64,000 bases of DNA from Acanthochlamys bracteata (taxonomy: Eukaryota > Streptophyta > Magnoliopsida > Pandanales > Velloziaceae): contig CM034134.1 of NCBI GenBank assembly GCA_019914995.1, positions 2,498,145-2,562,144 on the forward strand, given 5' to 3'. The position numbers and the translations under genes were made by a program. The number at the start of each line of letters is the position of its first letter. The stretch's first letter is position 1. The notes under the pieces are model-generated. The model saw nothing but the letters and a program-made list of their open reading frames with translations. It did no database searches and was not told the DNA's origin. Positions 47,810 to 57,715 of the stretch are shown here, piece after piece.

Positions 47810-50157
47810 ATGTTATATAGAAGAGCTAATATCAGCTCCAGGATTATATATTAATCTTTGATGTTGGAAATGCATGCAGTCTCGTTTAGCTACCCAAACG
47901 CTGATGGAGAAACAGTGTCTATGAATGTTAGCAGCAGTGGCAACAAGAAAAATGGGCGAACCTTGAAGTCCACTGGTGGAGAAGTCACACCTGATCAGAT
48001 GAGGTAGAGTTTGGATTCCAGTCCGTAATTGCACTTCAATTATGTTTTATTGTACCGTACTTATTACGGTTTGGTGATTTTTATTGTCCACTATATGGAA
48101 AATGGACGGCGTATCAGGAGCTCTGCTTGTAAGGGGCCTATACGCTAGTTCAGTTGATGCGGACTCTTGATCAGATGCCTATTGAGGTATTGATTCCCAT
48201 GTTATATAGCTGCTCCTGCTCCCTGTATTAGATAATCATACATTTTTGGAAGTTGTAAGATAATACCTAATAATTTATTTAATTTTGTTTTTCAGCGCAC
48301 CATCTTAATGTCTACTATGATGATGTCATGGTATGATTATTGTTCTTCTCAACTAAACAACTCTCCTTATGCAAGTTTTTAGACTAAATTATTTTTAATG
48401 TACCCGTTTCATTCGGCTTTGGATTTCTCTGCTTCCTACATAGTATGTCTTTGGTGTTATTAAGTGCATGGAATATTTGACATATTACAAGGTGATGAAA
48501 AGATGAGTCTTGGAGCTGATTCAGGTCATGAGGATGATTTCTCCTCAGATGAAGGTAAATGATAATTGTTGTGAAATGTGACATCACGTCTAGACTATCT
48601 TGTTTCTCTCATATTAATGTTAAAGATCCTACCTTACTGAGGATACCTTCTCCTCTTCTTAACGACTTCACTAAAAGATCTTCTAAACTTTAATTTCATT
48701 GCATTCAGGTCAATACGTCCAGACAAGACTAGTACATTATAGCACCCATTGGTACTTTCTGTCTCCAGCTTTGTTTTAAACCAACTTTCGATAGATCACT
48801 CAACTGTCTTACATCTCCTCAACAGGTGGGAAGCATCCTTCAGAAAATAATGATACACATTCTGAAGGTTGGTAGCTGCCAAAATCTAGGAACGTTACTT
48901 GTCAAGCAACTTAATCAGTACACTTTTGGGATTATGTCTTGGGAGTTTGTTATGTGAATCATCTGTAACATTAAGCATGCCACTAAACAGTTTAAATTCC
49001 CATCTTCAAATTTTATAGTGATGAATTGTCTCTGTAGTTCTGAAGCTGGTGATCCTTTCTGATTTCATTTTTCTGCAAACTTTGTTTCTTTTGCCTTTTC
49101 TTTCTTCCTCGATCTTTTGCTTGAAATGGTTGCTTCAATTGTTATGTTGTTGCAGCTGATACACAAGATGCAGCTTATGAAGAAGAACAGACTGCTCTAG
49201 TTAAGGAATGGATTATTTCTCGGCATATCAACACTGTAGATCTGACAGACATTCTTTCAAATTTCACTGACATAACAGTGGTAATGAGCGTTTTTCTTCC
49301 CTTGTATGTCCTGCTTACCATATTTGTACTTGCAAATTAGTTAATGATTGAGTCTTTGCTTAATATCTGAACATGATGATCACACAAAAATGTTGCTGTA
49401 TCAATTTGCTTGATCACTGAACTGTTACAATACGTAGATAGCAATCTGAGTTACTGTTGTGTCTTCTTAATTTAACATTAATATTTGGTTTTTTTTGTAT
49501 TTATGTTTTATTTTTTTATTTTATTTTATTTTTTTTTTGCAGGCATTAGCCGAAGGTAATCTGTGGTCAGGAGTTTGTCCATGCTGATTCAACTCTGTCA
49601 CTCTGTGCTTATTTAATTACTATTAATAATGTATGAAACTCATAGATGTTATGGGGAGGCTGTCCGAACAGGGTTTACTGTCAAAATCAGCCAAAGATAG
49701 TTACATAATAAATAGGGAAAATGTCAGATGATATCTGTGCTTTTCTTTTTAGAGTAACTTGCTGATACTTGCTTCTTTTCTAACTTAAGCTGCATTGTCA
49801 GGGCACTAAGAACTCCCAGGTGAAGCAAGAAGTGGATATGCAGGAAATCCAACATATGCAGGGAACTCCTAAAACACTGGAGAATGACTACATGTATATG
49901 AAGGTAAGATTCATGAAACCAAATCCATTAGTCTGTACTTTTCACTCTTTAGTGCTGCATAACGTAGTGCTTTGTATGACTCTTAGCACTGTTCTTTTTG
50001 GTGAAGGCTCTATACCATGCTCTTCCAATGGATTATGTGACCGTAGCAAAGGTGCAGAACAAGCTGGAGGGTAAAGCGTCCCAGACAACAGTTAGGAAGT
50101 TGATGGACAAGATGGTAAAGGATGGGTACATTGAAAATGCAAGCAACAGAAGGCTGG
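47810..50157 (+). pseudogene. ASY1: captured partial ASY1 (meiotic HORMA-domain protein) gene
   Basis: ASY1 sits on the meiotic chromosome axis and promotes pairing and crossover. Exon-like blocks with AG/GT edges follow its order: 47880-48003 ([33 protein letters not shown]), 48118-48186 (RSSACK then LVQLMRTLDQMPIE after a frameshift), 48296-48330 (YYDDVM, with a short deletion), 48491-48553 and 48826-48867 (acidic linker), 49156-49280 (EEEQTALVKEWIISRHINTV, DLTDILSNFTDITV), 49543-49555, about 49646-49716 (DVMGRLSEQGLLSKSAKDSY), 49802-49903 (LENDYMYMK) and 50007-50157 ([37 protein letters not shown]). It covers the late HORMA domain to the winged-helix-like central region. The N-terminal HORMA exons and the C-terminus are absent. 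Introns are kept, so the capture was of genomic DNA. It lies in the same orientation as the transposase. Confidence 0.92.
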
Positions 50158-50728
50158 GTAAGTAAGGATTGTTTATCAATACATATCAGCTGAAAGCAAG
50201 GCAAGCTGAATACTACAAGAAATTCTATTTCCGTTCTTTTTATTGCCTTGCTTTCTGACTGCACTTTGGACACCTTAAGTATCATTTCTGAGAATTTCTT
50301 GCTCATAACTGTTCAGAGACATTACTGAATCCTTTCCTTGGAATATTGTTTTTGAAGTATCATGCCTGTACTTTTCTGACTGCACTTGTATAAGTTACGA
50401 GTTTAGATTTTTGTTTCCAAAGGACCTTACTTTGTAGAAGCTTAGGTATTGTTTTAGATATTGCTGTTATGACCACTTTTCTGGTTGCATGGCTAGCTTA
50501 ACATCTGTTTTCTTTGGATTGTCCTCTTACCAATTAGTATAGACAGATTCTCCCCTACTGATCTTGCCCTGTCTTTGCACATAAACGGTTACGATATGAG
50601 CATATAAATGTGTGCCTTGGACTTTAGTTTCTGAGCATATTTAGGCACATGATTACATTGTTCTTGTTGATACTTTGAGGTTTTAATTATTGCTCAGCAT
50701 TTGACAGTTTTATATATTTATCTGACAG

Positions 50729-51087
50729 GCTCAAGTAAAAAAAATCCGAGCTGAGAAATGCCAGTTGCACCATCTGATGACCAAGAGACAATAACTGATG
50801 AAGAAGAATCTGTGTATCGTAGGATTGGTTGAAAGATGAAGTCATACCTACCATTGGGTCAGTTTCTTTAGTCACATGTTTCTTACTGGAGTCTTAATGC
50901 CCAGTCACTGACCTTCAATCAACTCGTTAGGTATCCGCGGTGTCTTTGATGGTGTCATTGAGAACATGCATTTGCACTGGAAGCATAGGGAACTTGTGAA
51001 GCTGATCTCTAAGCAAAAGACACTATCATTTGTGGAGGACACAGCAAGGCTCATAGAATATAGGAGTGGTGGGATACTAGTGGCTAT
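50729..51087 (+). pseudogene. captured CRM-domain (CRS1-YhbY) splicing-factor fragment
   Basis: Two exons: 50729-50857 (SDDQETITDEEESVYRRIG, a TGA, then KMKSYLPLG) and 50931-51087 ([50 protein letters not shown]). The intron between them runs GTCAGT...CGTTAG. This is the RNA-binding CRM domain of the plant CFM/CRS1 group, nuclear-encoded proteins that help splice group II introns in chloroplasts or mitochondria. The basic surface around [11 protein letters not shown] is complete, but the end of the domain and all other domains are missing and the first exon has an internal stop. It follows the ASY1 fragment by about 570 bases in the same orientation. After GGILVA the frame continues into unrelated sequence (51088-51220). 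Confidence 0.9.
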
Positions 51088-51695
51088 TTTCTGCACTGCA
51101 GAGGATAAGGAAAAATTTGCTGAAATTGGTTCACATAAAGGAATTTTCTCCAGGAGCGCAGTTTCTCAACCACATTCTCTCGTTTACTCTTCCAAATGTA
51201 ATCTGCAGGTACAGAGTTGAAAATGTCCTAAATTTGCAAGTTTAGCTTCATCCTTATTAGGATATTTTGTTTTCAGCTTTGAATAGTGCCCTTTATATAC
51301 GGATAAAATGATTGGACCTTTACGATGAGCTTGGACATGCTGACAAGTGTCATACTTAGGTTTGTTGTAACATTTTTTTGAATGAACATAATCTTGTCAA
51401 TTTGTCAATAGTCTTCCTGAAACCCTAGCAAAGTCAGAAAAGTTTGTCCCCTATGTCTGTAAAAGCCCTAATGAAGACAGACTAGAAGCTTATAGTGAAA
51501 ATCAAATTCGAGTTCTTTGCAAAGTGCTATATATGAAACTAAGTTTCTATTTGCCAGTGTGTGATATGTGAGAATCAGTCCTAGGACTTACTTTCTATAT
51601 GGCCTTTTTGATAGACTATCGAGAGTCCACACTGTTGCAATTTCACAAGTAGTTGTGCTTGTTTGCTACTATATATCATGCTTATCTTATAGTGA
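51088..51695 (+). other. junction sequence between the CRM and polymerase fragments
   Basis: The frame from the CRM exon continues as [17 protein letters not shown] and beyond to about 51220. I do not recognise this, and it could be a fourth small captured fragment or intron read-through. The rest is non-coding. Confidence 0.35.
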
Positions 51696-51955
51696 TCTAT
51701 TTCATACTTTCACCTACTGCAATGATTGTCGGGACCTGGACTTGTCTCATGATACAACACTCCTTGACCGTGAGTGGAGATACGTTGTTCCTCAGTGTGG
51801 GCAACCATACATCCGTGAGCAAATGGAGAGCTGTGTCCTCCACAGAGTCCGTCAAAGGGAAAGACTCTACCATCTGCACGATCTGGTGTGCCTTCGGTGT
51901 AATCAAGTTAAAGCAGCTCGTTTGGCTCAGCAATGTACAGTCGGTGAAGCTTGAT
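51696..51955 (+). pseudogene. captured DNA polymerase epsilon catalytic subunit, C-terminal zinc-finger part
   Basis: The frame reads FTYCNDCRDLDLSHDTTLLD, EWRYVVPQCGQPY, VRQRERLYHLHDLVCLRCNQ and VKAARLAQQCTVGE. The CxxC...CGQPY...CxxC spacing and YHLxDLVCxxC match the C-terminal cysteine-rich region of plant POL2/POLE, which binds the B subunit in the leading-strand replicase. Most zinc-binding Cys pairs are kept, but the last CxC is degraded to CTV. Only this terminal piece is present. Its end runs directly into a CACTA subterminal repeat (51936 onward), so the coding homology stops at a transposon end. It has the same orientation as the ASY1 and CRM fragments. Confidence 0.87.
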
Positions 51956-52005
51956 GGTTTGTCGACTATTTATGTTAGTCGGTGAATTTGTTTAATGTAG
52001 TAGTG
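51936..52005. repeat. internal second CACTA right end
   Basis: TGTTAGTCGGTGAATTTGTT followed by TAATGTAGTAGTG at 52005 repeats the true right end at 52735-52776 (CAGTCGGTGAAGGTGTTTAA, then TGTAGTAGTG) with few differences over about 40 bases. The three bases after it are ATG. It marks the end of another CACTA copy, whose left end I cannot find. Confidence 0.85.
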
Positions 52006-52260
52006 ATGTGTGATGCTTTGCAGGCACTTTTAGCATATGATCTTCATGAAAACCAAATGAAGAGCAACTATTTCAAAAATATTTATTTAAAAAACTATAA
52101 ATGTATACTAAGTATTGGTGATAACTTGAGAAATATTTATTTAATTCAAAGATTTTTTTCATCAGCTGTTGAATGTGTTGTGATGAATGGATACCTATAT
52201 AGTAGGTTTGATATGAAGTTTGATGAATGGATAGAATTAATTAGAAATAGCATTGGCAGA
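52006..52260 (+). other. orphan exon-like segment between two CACTA ends
   Basis: A TTTGCAG acceptor-like site is followed by ALLAYDLHENQMKSNYFKNI and the ORF runs to 52281, ending EWIELIRNSIGRSQQHNTN. I do not recognise a family. It may be original element sequence or a captured exon. Confidence 0.3.
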
Positions 52261-52776
52261 TCACAACAACACAATACCAACTAAAATCAATAGTTGGTAA
52301 TTACCGACTACGAAGGCGGTCGGCAAATGTTTGTATAAATTACCGACCGAAACAGTAGTCGGTAAATACCGACTAGCAAATAGTCGGTAACTATCGACAA
52401 TGTACAAGTCGATAAATGCCGACGAAGACAGCAGTCGCAACATACCGACTAATCTCTCAATCGACAAATACCGACTACGGCTGTAGTCGACAAAATAACG
52501 ACGAGCAGGGCAGTCCGTAAATGTCGACTACAGCTTCAGTCGGTAAAATTCCCGACTGCGACTTCAGTTGGTAATTTGCGACTGCATTCCTCCGTCGATA
52601 ATTTACTGTTCTATGCCGACTAACTTATTCAGTTAGTCAGCAAATAGTTTACCGACCTCGAATTGCCGACTGGTTACCGACTGCATACTTTTCAGTCGGT
52701 ATTTTGCTTTGCCGACTGAAGTTGATAGTCCGCCGACTATTTGCGTCAGTCGGTGAAGGTGTTTAATGTAGTAGTG
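52261..52776. repeat. right subterminal repeat array and end of the large CACTA
   Basis: About twenty TTACCGACT / AGTCGGTAA units in alternating orientation, more diverged than on the left (GTCGACAAA, GTCGCAAC forms), end at TTTAATGTAGTAGTG. The CTT target copy follows at 52777. Confidence 0.94.
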
Positions 52777-52779
52777 CTT

Positions 52780-53820
52780 ACATTATGATGTTAGCACTAA
52801 ACGAAGTTTAGTGAATGAATGTTCAGCTTATTTTTGACATAAACGTTCGGTCACATATCCAAATCAAAATTAGAAAGATTAGTAAAGAATGAAATTCTTT
52901 CAAATTTAGATTTTACCGGTCTTAATATGTGTGTGGATTGTATTAAAGAAAAATAAACCAAACACATAACAAAAGAGCCACAAAAAGTATACAACTTTTT
53001 GAGATTATACATACTGACATTGTGGACCTTTTGATATTTCATCTTTTAGTGGAGAAATATATTTTATCACATTTATTGATGATTTTTCACGTTATAGTTA
53101 TATCCATCTGTTAAATGAAAAATCTCATGCAATAAATACTTTAGAGGTATTTCTTACTGAAGTTGAAAGACAGTTAGATAGAAAGGTGAAAATTATTAAA
53201 TTTGACAGAGGTGGTGAATATTATGAAAAGTATGATGAAACGGGACATTGTCTTAAGTCTATTTGCTAAATTTTTTGAAAGACATGGCATATGTGCTCAA
53301 TACACAATGCTAGACATACCACAACAAAATGGTGTAGCAGAAATGTGTAATCGTAAGCTAATGGATATGGTTAGAAGTATGTTAAGTAATTCATCTTTAC
53401 CTAAATTTTTATGGATGCATACATTAAAAACTGTCATGTATCTGTTAAATAAGGTTCCTAGTAAGGTAGTTCCAAAAACTCCTTTGAACTGTGGACAGAA
53501 ATGATACTTAGTTTAAGACACCTGCATGTTTGGGGTTGCCCGACAGAGATAAGAATTTATAATCCACATGAAAAAAAACTAGATGCAAAAACAATTAGTG
53601 GATTTTTCATTGGATATTCAGAAAAATCAAAAGGGTATAGATTTTATTGTCCTAACCATAGTATAAGAATTATTGAAACTAGAAATATTAGATTCATTCA
53701 AATGGTGAAATTAGTGGAAGTGAAAAACCACTCAAAGTGGAAATTAAAAAAGTTAGGGACAAATTTCTCTAAGTCAAACTTCTGAATAAAGTTGTTGTTC
53801 CTACAGCTGTAGAAGTTTAA
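52780..53820 (+). pseudogene. copia integrase (3' half of the split polyprotein)
   Basis: Directly after the CACTA and its CTT duplication, the frame continues the gag-pre-integrase end (TKRSLVNECSAYF) and reads CVDCIKEK (zinc finger end). The first catalytic Asp is in FITFIDDFSRYSYIHLL (about 53070), the second in [14 protein letters not shown] (53195) and the Glu in [18 protein letters not shown] (53318). SDRGGEY is usual; here it is FDRGGEY. A frameshift at about 53255 and stops near 52955 and 53505 break it. C-terminal sequence (HVWGCPTEIRIYNPHEKKLD, SGFFIGYSEKSKGYRFYC) runs to about 53690. Confidence 0.9.
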
Positions 53821-53839
53821 CAGCGTCCAAAACAACAAA

Positions 53840-54720
53840 TAAATGAAATTGCTTTGAATAACATCAATCTCGATGAATCTATTGTAAATGAGTCACAAGA
53901 AATAGCTTTAAGAAGATCTCAAAGACAAAGAAAACATACTATTTCGAACGATTATGTGGTTTACTTACAAGAGTCAGATTTTGACTTGGGAATTAATGAT
54001 GATCCAGTTTCCTTTTCATAGGCTATTGATTGTGCTAATAGTTTTGAATGGATAGATGCCATGAATGATGAGCTGAAATCTATGCAACGTAATGAAGCTT
54101 AGGAACTTGTTGAATTGCCAGAAGAACATAAGTGTATTGAGTGCAAGTAGGTTTTTAAGACCAAACGTGACTCAAATGGCAATATCGAACGATATAAAGC
54201 TAGACTTGTTACTAAAGGTTTTACTCAACAGAATGGTATTGATTATAATGAAATATTTTCTCCAGTTTCTATAAAGGACTCATTAGAATTATCATGGTTT
54301 TAATAGCTCATTATGATTTAGAACTACATCAAATGGATGTGAAAACCACCTTATTAAATAGAAATTTAGATGAAGAATTATATATTTGTCAACCTGAAGG
54401 CTTCTTGGTTAAAGGAAAAAAGAAGTTGGTATGTAAACTTAATAAATCAATATACGGATTTAAACAAGCTTCCGGACAATGGTATCTTAAGTTTAGTGAT
54501 ATTATCACCTCCTTTAGATTTAAGAAAACACTGTTGATCGGTGTTATATCTAAATATCAGTGCGAGCAAATTTATATTTCTAATTATGTATGTTGATAAT
54601 ATCTTACTTGCTACAAATGAGTTTGGTCTATTACATGAGACTAAGAAATTTCTTTGGCAACTTTTGTGATTAGTATTGAAATTTATCGAGATCGATTATA
54701 AGGATTATTAGTGTTATCTT
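53840..54720 (+). pseudogene. copia reverse transcriptase
   Basis: The sequence leads in with ALRRSQRQRKHTISNDYVVY, then [60 protein letters not shown] and KLNKSIYGFKQASGQWYLKF, and the catalytic box MYVDNILLATN (54588). The second Asp of YVDD is replaced by Asn, which alone should abolish activity. Two Trp codons have become TAG (54100-54102 and 54148-54150). It would copy element RNA; this copy cannot. Confidence 0.9.
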
Positions 54721-54879
54721 AGAAAGCATATGTTAATAAAGTTTTAGAGAGATTCGGAATAAAAATTGCTCGGCAAGTGTTGTTCCAATCTATAAAAGAT
54801 GACAAATTTAGCCTTATGCAATGTCCAAAGAATGAATTTAGAATGCAAACAAATGAAAGAAATTCCTTATGCATATCTT

Positions 54880-55590
54880 GTTGGGAGCCTGATGTATGCT
54901 TAGGCTTGTACTAGACCCGACATCAGTTTTGCCGTCGGAGTGCTAGGCAAATATCAAAGTAATTCAGGACACAATCACTGGAGGGCTGTAAAGAAAGTGT
55001 TAAGATATTTGCAAAGAACGAAAGATCATATGCTCACTTATAGAAGATCTGACAATTTGGAGGTTGTCGGATTTTTGATTTAGACTTTGCTGGATGTGTT
55101 GATAGTAGAATATCCATATTCGGATATGTATTCCTTTTGGCTGGAGGAGCAATATCATGGAAAAGTACGAAGCAGTTTATCATTACTACTTTCACTATAG
55201 AAGCTGAATTTGTGGCATGCTTTGAGGCCACAATTCAAGCTAATTGGCTACAGAACTTTATTTCTAGGCTTGGCATGTCGACAGTATTGCCAAACTGCTA
55301 AAAATTTACTATGATAATTCTGCAGCAGTTTTCTTCTCTAAGAATGACAAGTATTCTAAGGGTGCTAAACATATGGTTTTGAAATATCTTACCGTTAAAG
55401 AAGAAGTTAAGAAACAAAAAGTGTCAATTGAGCATATTAGCACTAATCTAAAGATTGCGGATCCAATAACTAAAGGGTTGCCTCTAAAGGCATTTACTGA
55501 GCATGTCGAAAGAATGGGATCATTGAAAAGATTTAATGTTTACGTACTTGACGCTCGAGCTAATTTATGTATTAATTCTATTATATGTAT
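54880..55590 (+). pseudogene. copia RNase H
   Basis: Recognisable pieces: TRPDISFAVGVLGKYQS-like sequence at 54910, LQRTKDHMLTYR, AGGAISWKSTKQFIITTFTI with EAEFVACFEA (the catalytic Glu region) near 55140-55230, and the C-terminal MVLKYLTVKEEVKKQKVSIE, IADPITKGLPLKAFTEHVER at 55373-55530. The stop-free tail ends at 55655. Frames change at least twice. Confidence 0.87.
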
Positions 55591-55890
55591 CTTATATTTT
55601 TTGTTGGTATATACACAAATATTTTATAGGAACAATGACAAAATTTATCTTTTATAAAGACATTACGCGGACCATTATGTTAATTCTTATTTATAGGTCT
55701 TATCAAGTTTAAAATTAATTTTGTGGTACATGAAAAGAACTAAGTCGAGTTAATGATATAGAACCATCATGACCCGTATTAGTCTTTACTTAATAATAAT
55801 ATTATAGTACAACCAATCAACGAAAGGATTTATTTTATTACGCATTAAGTTTTATTAAATCATAAAGTTGAAAATTATAACACATGAGCC

Positions 55891-55900
55891 AAGTGGGAGA
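55891..55900 (+). promoter_or_regulatory. polypurine tract of the Tork-like element
   Basis: AAGTGGGAGA lies six bases before the 3' LTR start, the usual plus-strand priming site of plant copia elements. Confidence 0.75.
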
Positions 55901-55905
55901 ATAGA

Positions 55906-56384
55906 TGTGGTCCATGTGTAATATTTCGTTTAATATATAATGGTAATATCCTATTAGTAAAGGAGTTATTAAAGTAACCATTGTGGAGAAGTTATAATAA
56001 CTCCCCATAATAGGGAAGTTAAAATAATTTAACACTTGAGAGAAGTTATGGCAACTACCCACTATGATGGTTGTGGGTTATAAATACATTCCTAAATGAA
56101 TGCTTGGTCCTCTGTTTATCATAATTTACATCTAAGGCTTTATTGTCTATTCCATCACTTAAGTATTGTTTTAGAATCAAGTAAAGAACAAGAGGGAAAA
56201 ATCAAGTTTACTAAATGCAAACAATGGTTAAAAATCAAGTATTATCTATTCCATCACTTAAGTATTATTGATCAAGATATGTTTCTCTTATTTAAGTTAT
56301 GTAAAAATCATTGAGTTTCTGGATCTTCGTATTATGTTCTATATGAATTATGATATCACATAGAGTTATGAAATTGAATTTGCA
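55906..56384 (+). repeat. 3' LTR of the Tork-like copia element
   Basis: It starts TGTGGTCCATGTG after the polypurine tract and ends ATTGAATTTGCA. It contains a TATA box (TATAAATA, 56079-56086) and an internal duplication of TCTATTCCATCACTTAAGTA (56147 and 56247). The last 230 bases match 31795-32004. Confidence 0.85.
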
Positions 56385-57030
56385 TTTTGCTCTCTCAAAC
56401 TTCATCTCTGATCTTTCGACGTTCATATTATAAACCATTAAAGAAAACAGAGTGGCGAGGCAACAATATTGCTCATGCCAATCAACTTCTCTTGACACCT
56501 CAGCACTTGGCTTACGGGTTTATTTATAACTCAGCCGCAACCTGCCACAGCTAGAATTCCTACTTAAGCTGTAACTGTACTACATATAGAATTCCTACTT
56601 AATTAAACTACTCATTGGACTGAAAATGTCCTACTTATTTGTCCTACTAGACTTATTATTTAACCAAACTACTCTCTACAATAATTCTTTGCTTTCAGGA
56701 CTCTCACTAATACTCCTCACATGTTGTATAGGAGCCTGGCTTCCCTCTAGTGCTCCTGCTTGATCGTCGCACGCCTTCCAGCCCTCTAGCACTCCTTCCA
56801 CTGTCTTGCATAATAGTTTATCAAAAAAGAAGCTTCTTTGTCCTATCTAGTATCTATACTTATTATTTCTAATTAATGCCAAATTTGTAATAATGGTTAG
56901 GTAAGTTACCCCGACTGTTGTTTAAGAATGAGAAATTATAATTCAAGTTGAGCTATACCATCTACTTGATCGTTGTCTAGATAGTTCAAACAATACAAAG
57001 CTGACATATTAAATAATTTTAGTTAAACTA
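56385..57030. other. no gene
   Basis: Non-coding flank between the copia and gypsy elements. No repeats or ORFs of note. Confidence 0.5.
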
Positions 57031-57522
57031 TGTTACGAATACAAGCCTAAGCGTGTTCGTCATTGTGTAGGATCAAGGCGTACCAACTGCCTGGGATGCG
57101 GAAGTTAGGCGCAATTGGTTTTCCTTGGGTGCGATCAATGGATAGTCAAGGAAGCTAATCAGTTATAACCAATCAGAAGTTCTAATTCCAACAAATACAA
57201 GAAGCCCAAACTGAATGGAAGGCTTAGAGTTTGGGAATCTGCAGGAGTCTCCAAGCTAACCTTCCAGTGGCAGTATCTTTTATAGTTTTCTTTTGTAGTT
57301 GTTTGTTTCATTAGAATTCTAAGTCCTTGGAGTAGCCAAGTGGGGTAGGACTCTTGCTTGCATTAGATAGGCAGCAAGGCTATTTATATTTCATGTATCA
57401 ATAAGAGATAGGAAGAATTTTGCTTTTTCACTTTAACTCTTGTTCTTCTATCTTCTACCTTGTTACTCAATTCTTTGTCTTGTTTAGCCTTCCTTCACAT
57501 CTTGTTTTCCTATTTTATATCA
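57031..57522 (+). repeat. 5' LTR of the gypsy element
   Basis: It starts TGTTACGAATACAAGCC and ends TTTTATATCA, directly followed by the primer site. It matches the 3' LTR along its length. Confidence 0.95.
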
Positions 57523-57523
57523 A

Positions 57524-57536
57524 TTGGTATCAGATT
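57524..57536 (+). promoter_or_regulatory. primer binding site of the gypsy element
   Basis: TTGGTATCAGATT directly after the 5' LTR resembles the tRNA-Met-type site TTGGTATCAGAGC. Confidence 0.85.
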
Positions 57537-57715
57537 CAACTCCTATGTATCCTCCCTCTTCAAGCAAACAAGCATCACCTAGATCTCCAGCATCAACACC
57601 ATCGATAGATGCAGGAAATTTTTTGCAACATCCATTATCGCCTTTTCCCACATCATGAGCCTAAGGAGAAGTTAAATGGCAAGAACAATACCATAGTCTT
57701 GCAGCTAATTTCACA

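Larger units (their letters stand above)
34090..52776 (+). mobile_element. 18.7 kb CACTA (En/Spm) element with transposase genes and captured host gene fragments
   Basis: The left end is CACTACTACAAAATTTACC and the right end, reverse complemented, CACTACTACATTAAACACC. A perfect 3-base duplication CTT flanks it (34087-34089 and 52777-52779). Both ends carry dense GTCGGTAA / TTACCGAC arrays. Inside, left to right: a promoter-like leader, several tandem repeats, a nested solo LTR (36166-38505), a TNP2-like gene (40712-44314), a Transposase_24/TNP1-like gene (44444-46036), then fragments of ASY1, a CRM-domain protein and DNA polymerase epsilon, an internal CACTA right end, and the terminal array. 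Both transposase genes have stops, so it is not autonomous now. It sits in a copia gag-pol gene. Confidence 0.95.
31795..56384 (+). mobile_element. Tork/TNT1-like Ty1/copia retrotransposon, split by a CACTA element
   Basis: The order is partial 5' LTR (31795-32004), PBS (32007), gag, protease and gag-pre-integrase to 34089, then the 18.7 kb CACTA, then integrase, RT, RNase H, polypurine tract (55891-55900) and 3' LTR (55906-56384). The last bases of both LTRs agree (TATGATATCACATAGAGTTA followed by TGAAATTGAATT). The coding frame on the two sides of the CACTA continues once one copy of the CTT duplication is discounted, which shows the insertion point precisely. All genes carry stops. Motifs are those of the TNT1-94/Tork group. 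Confidence 0.92.
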
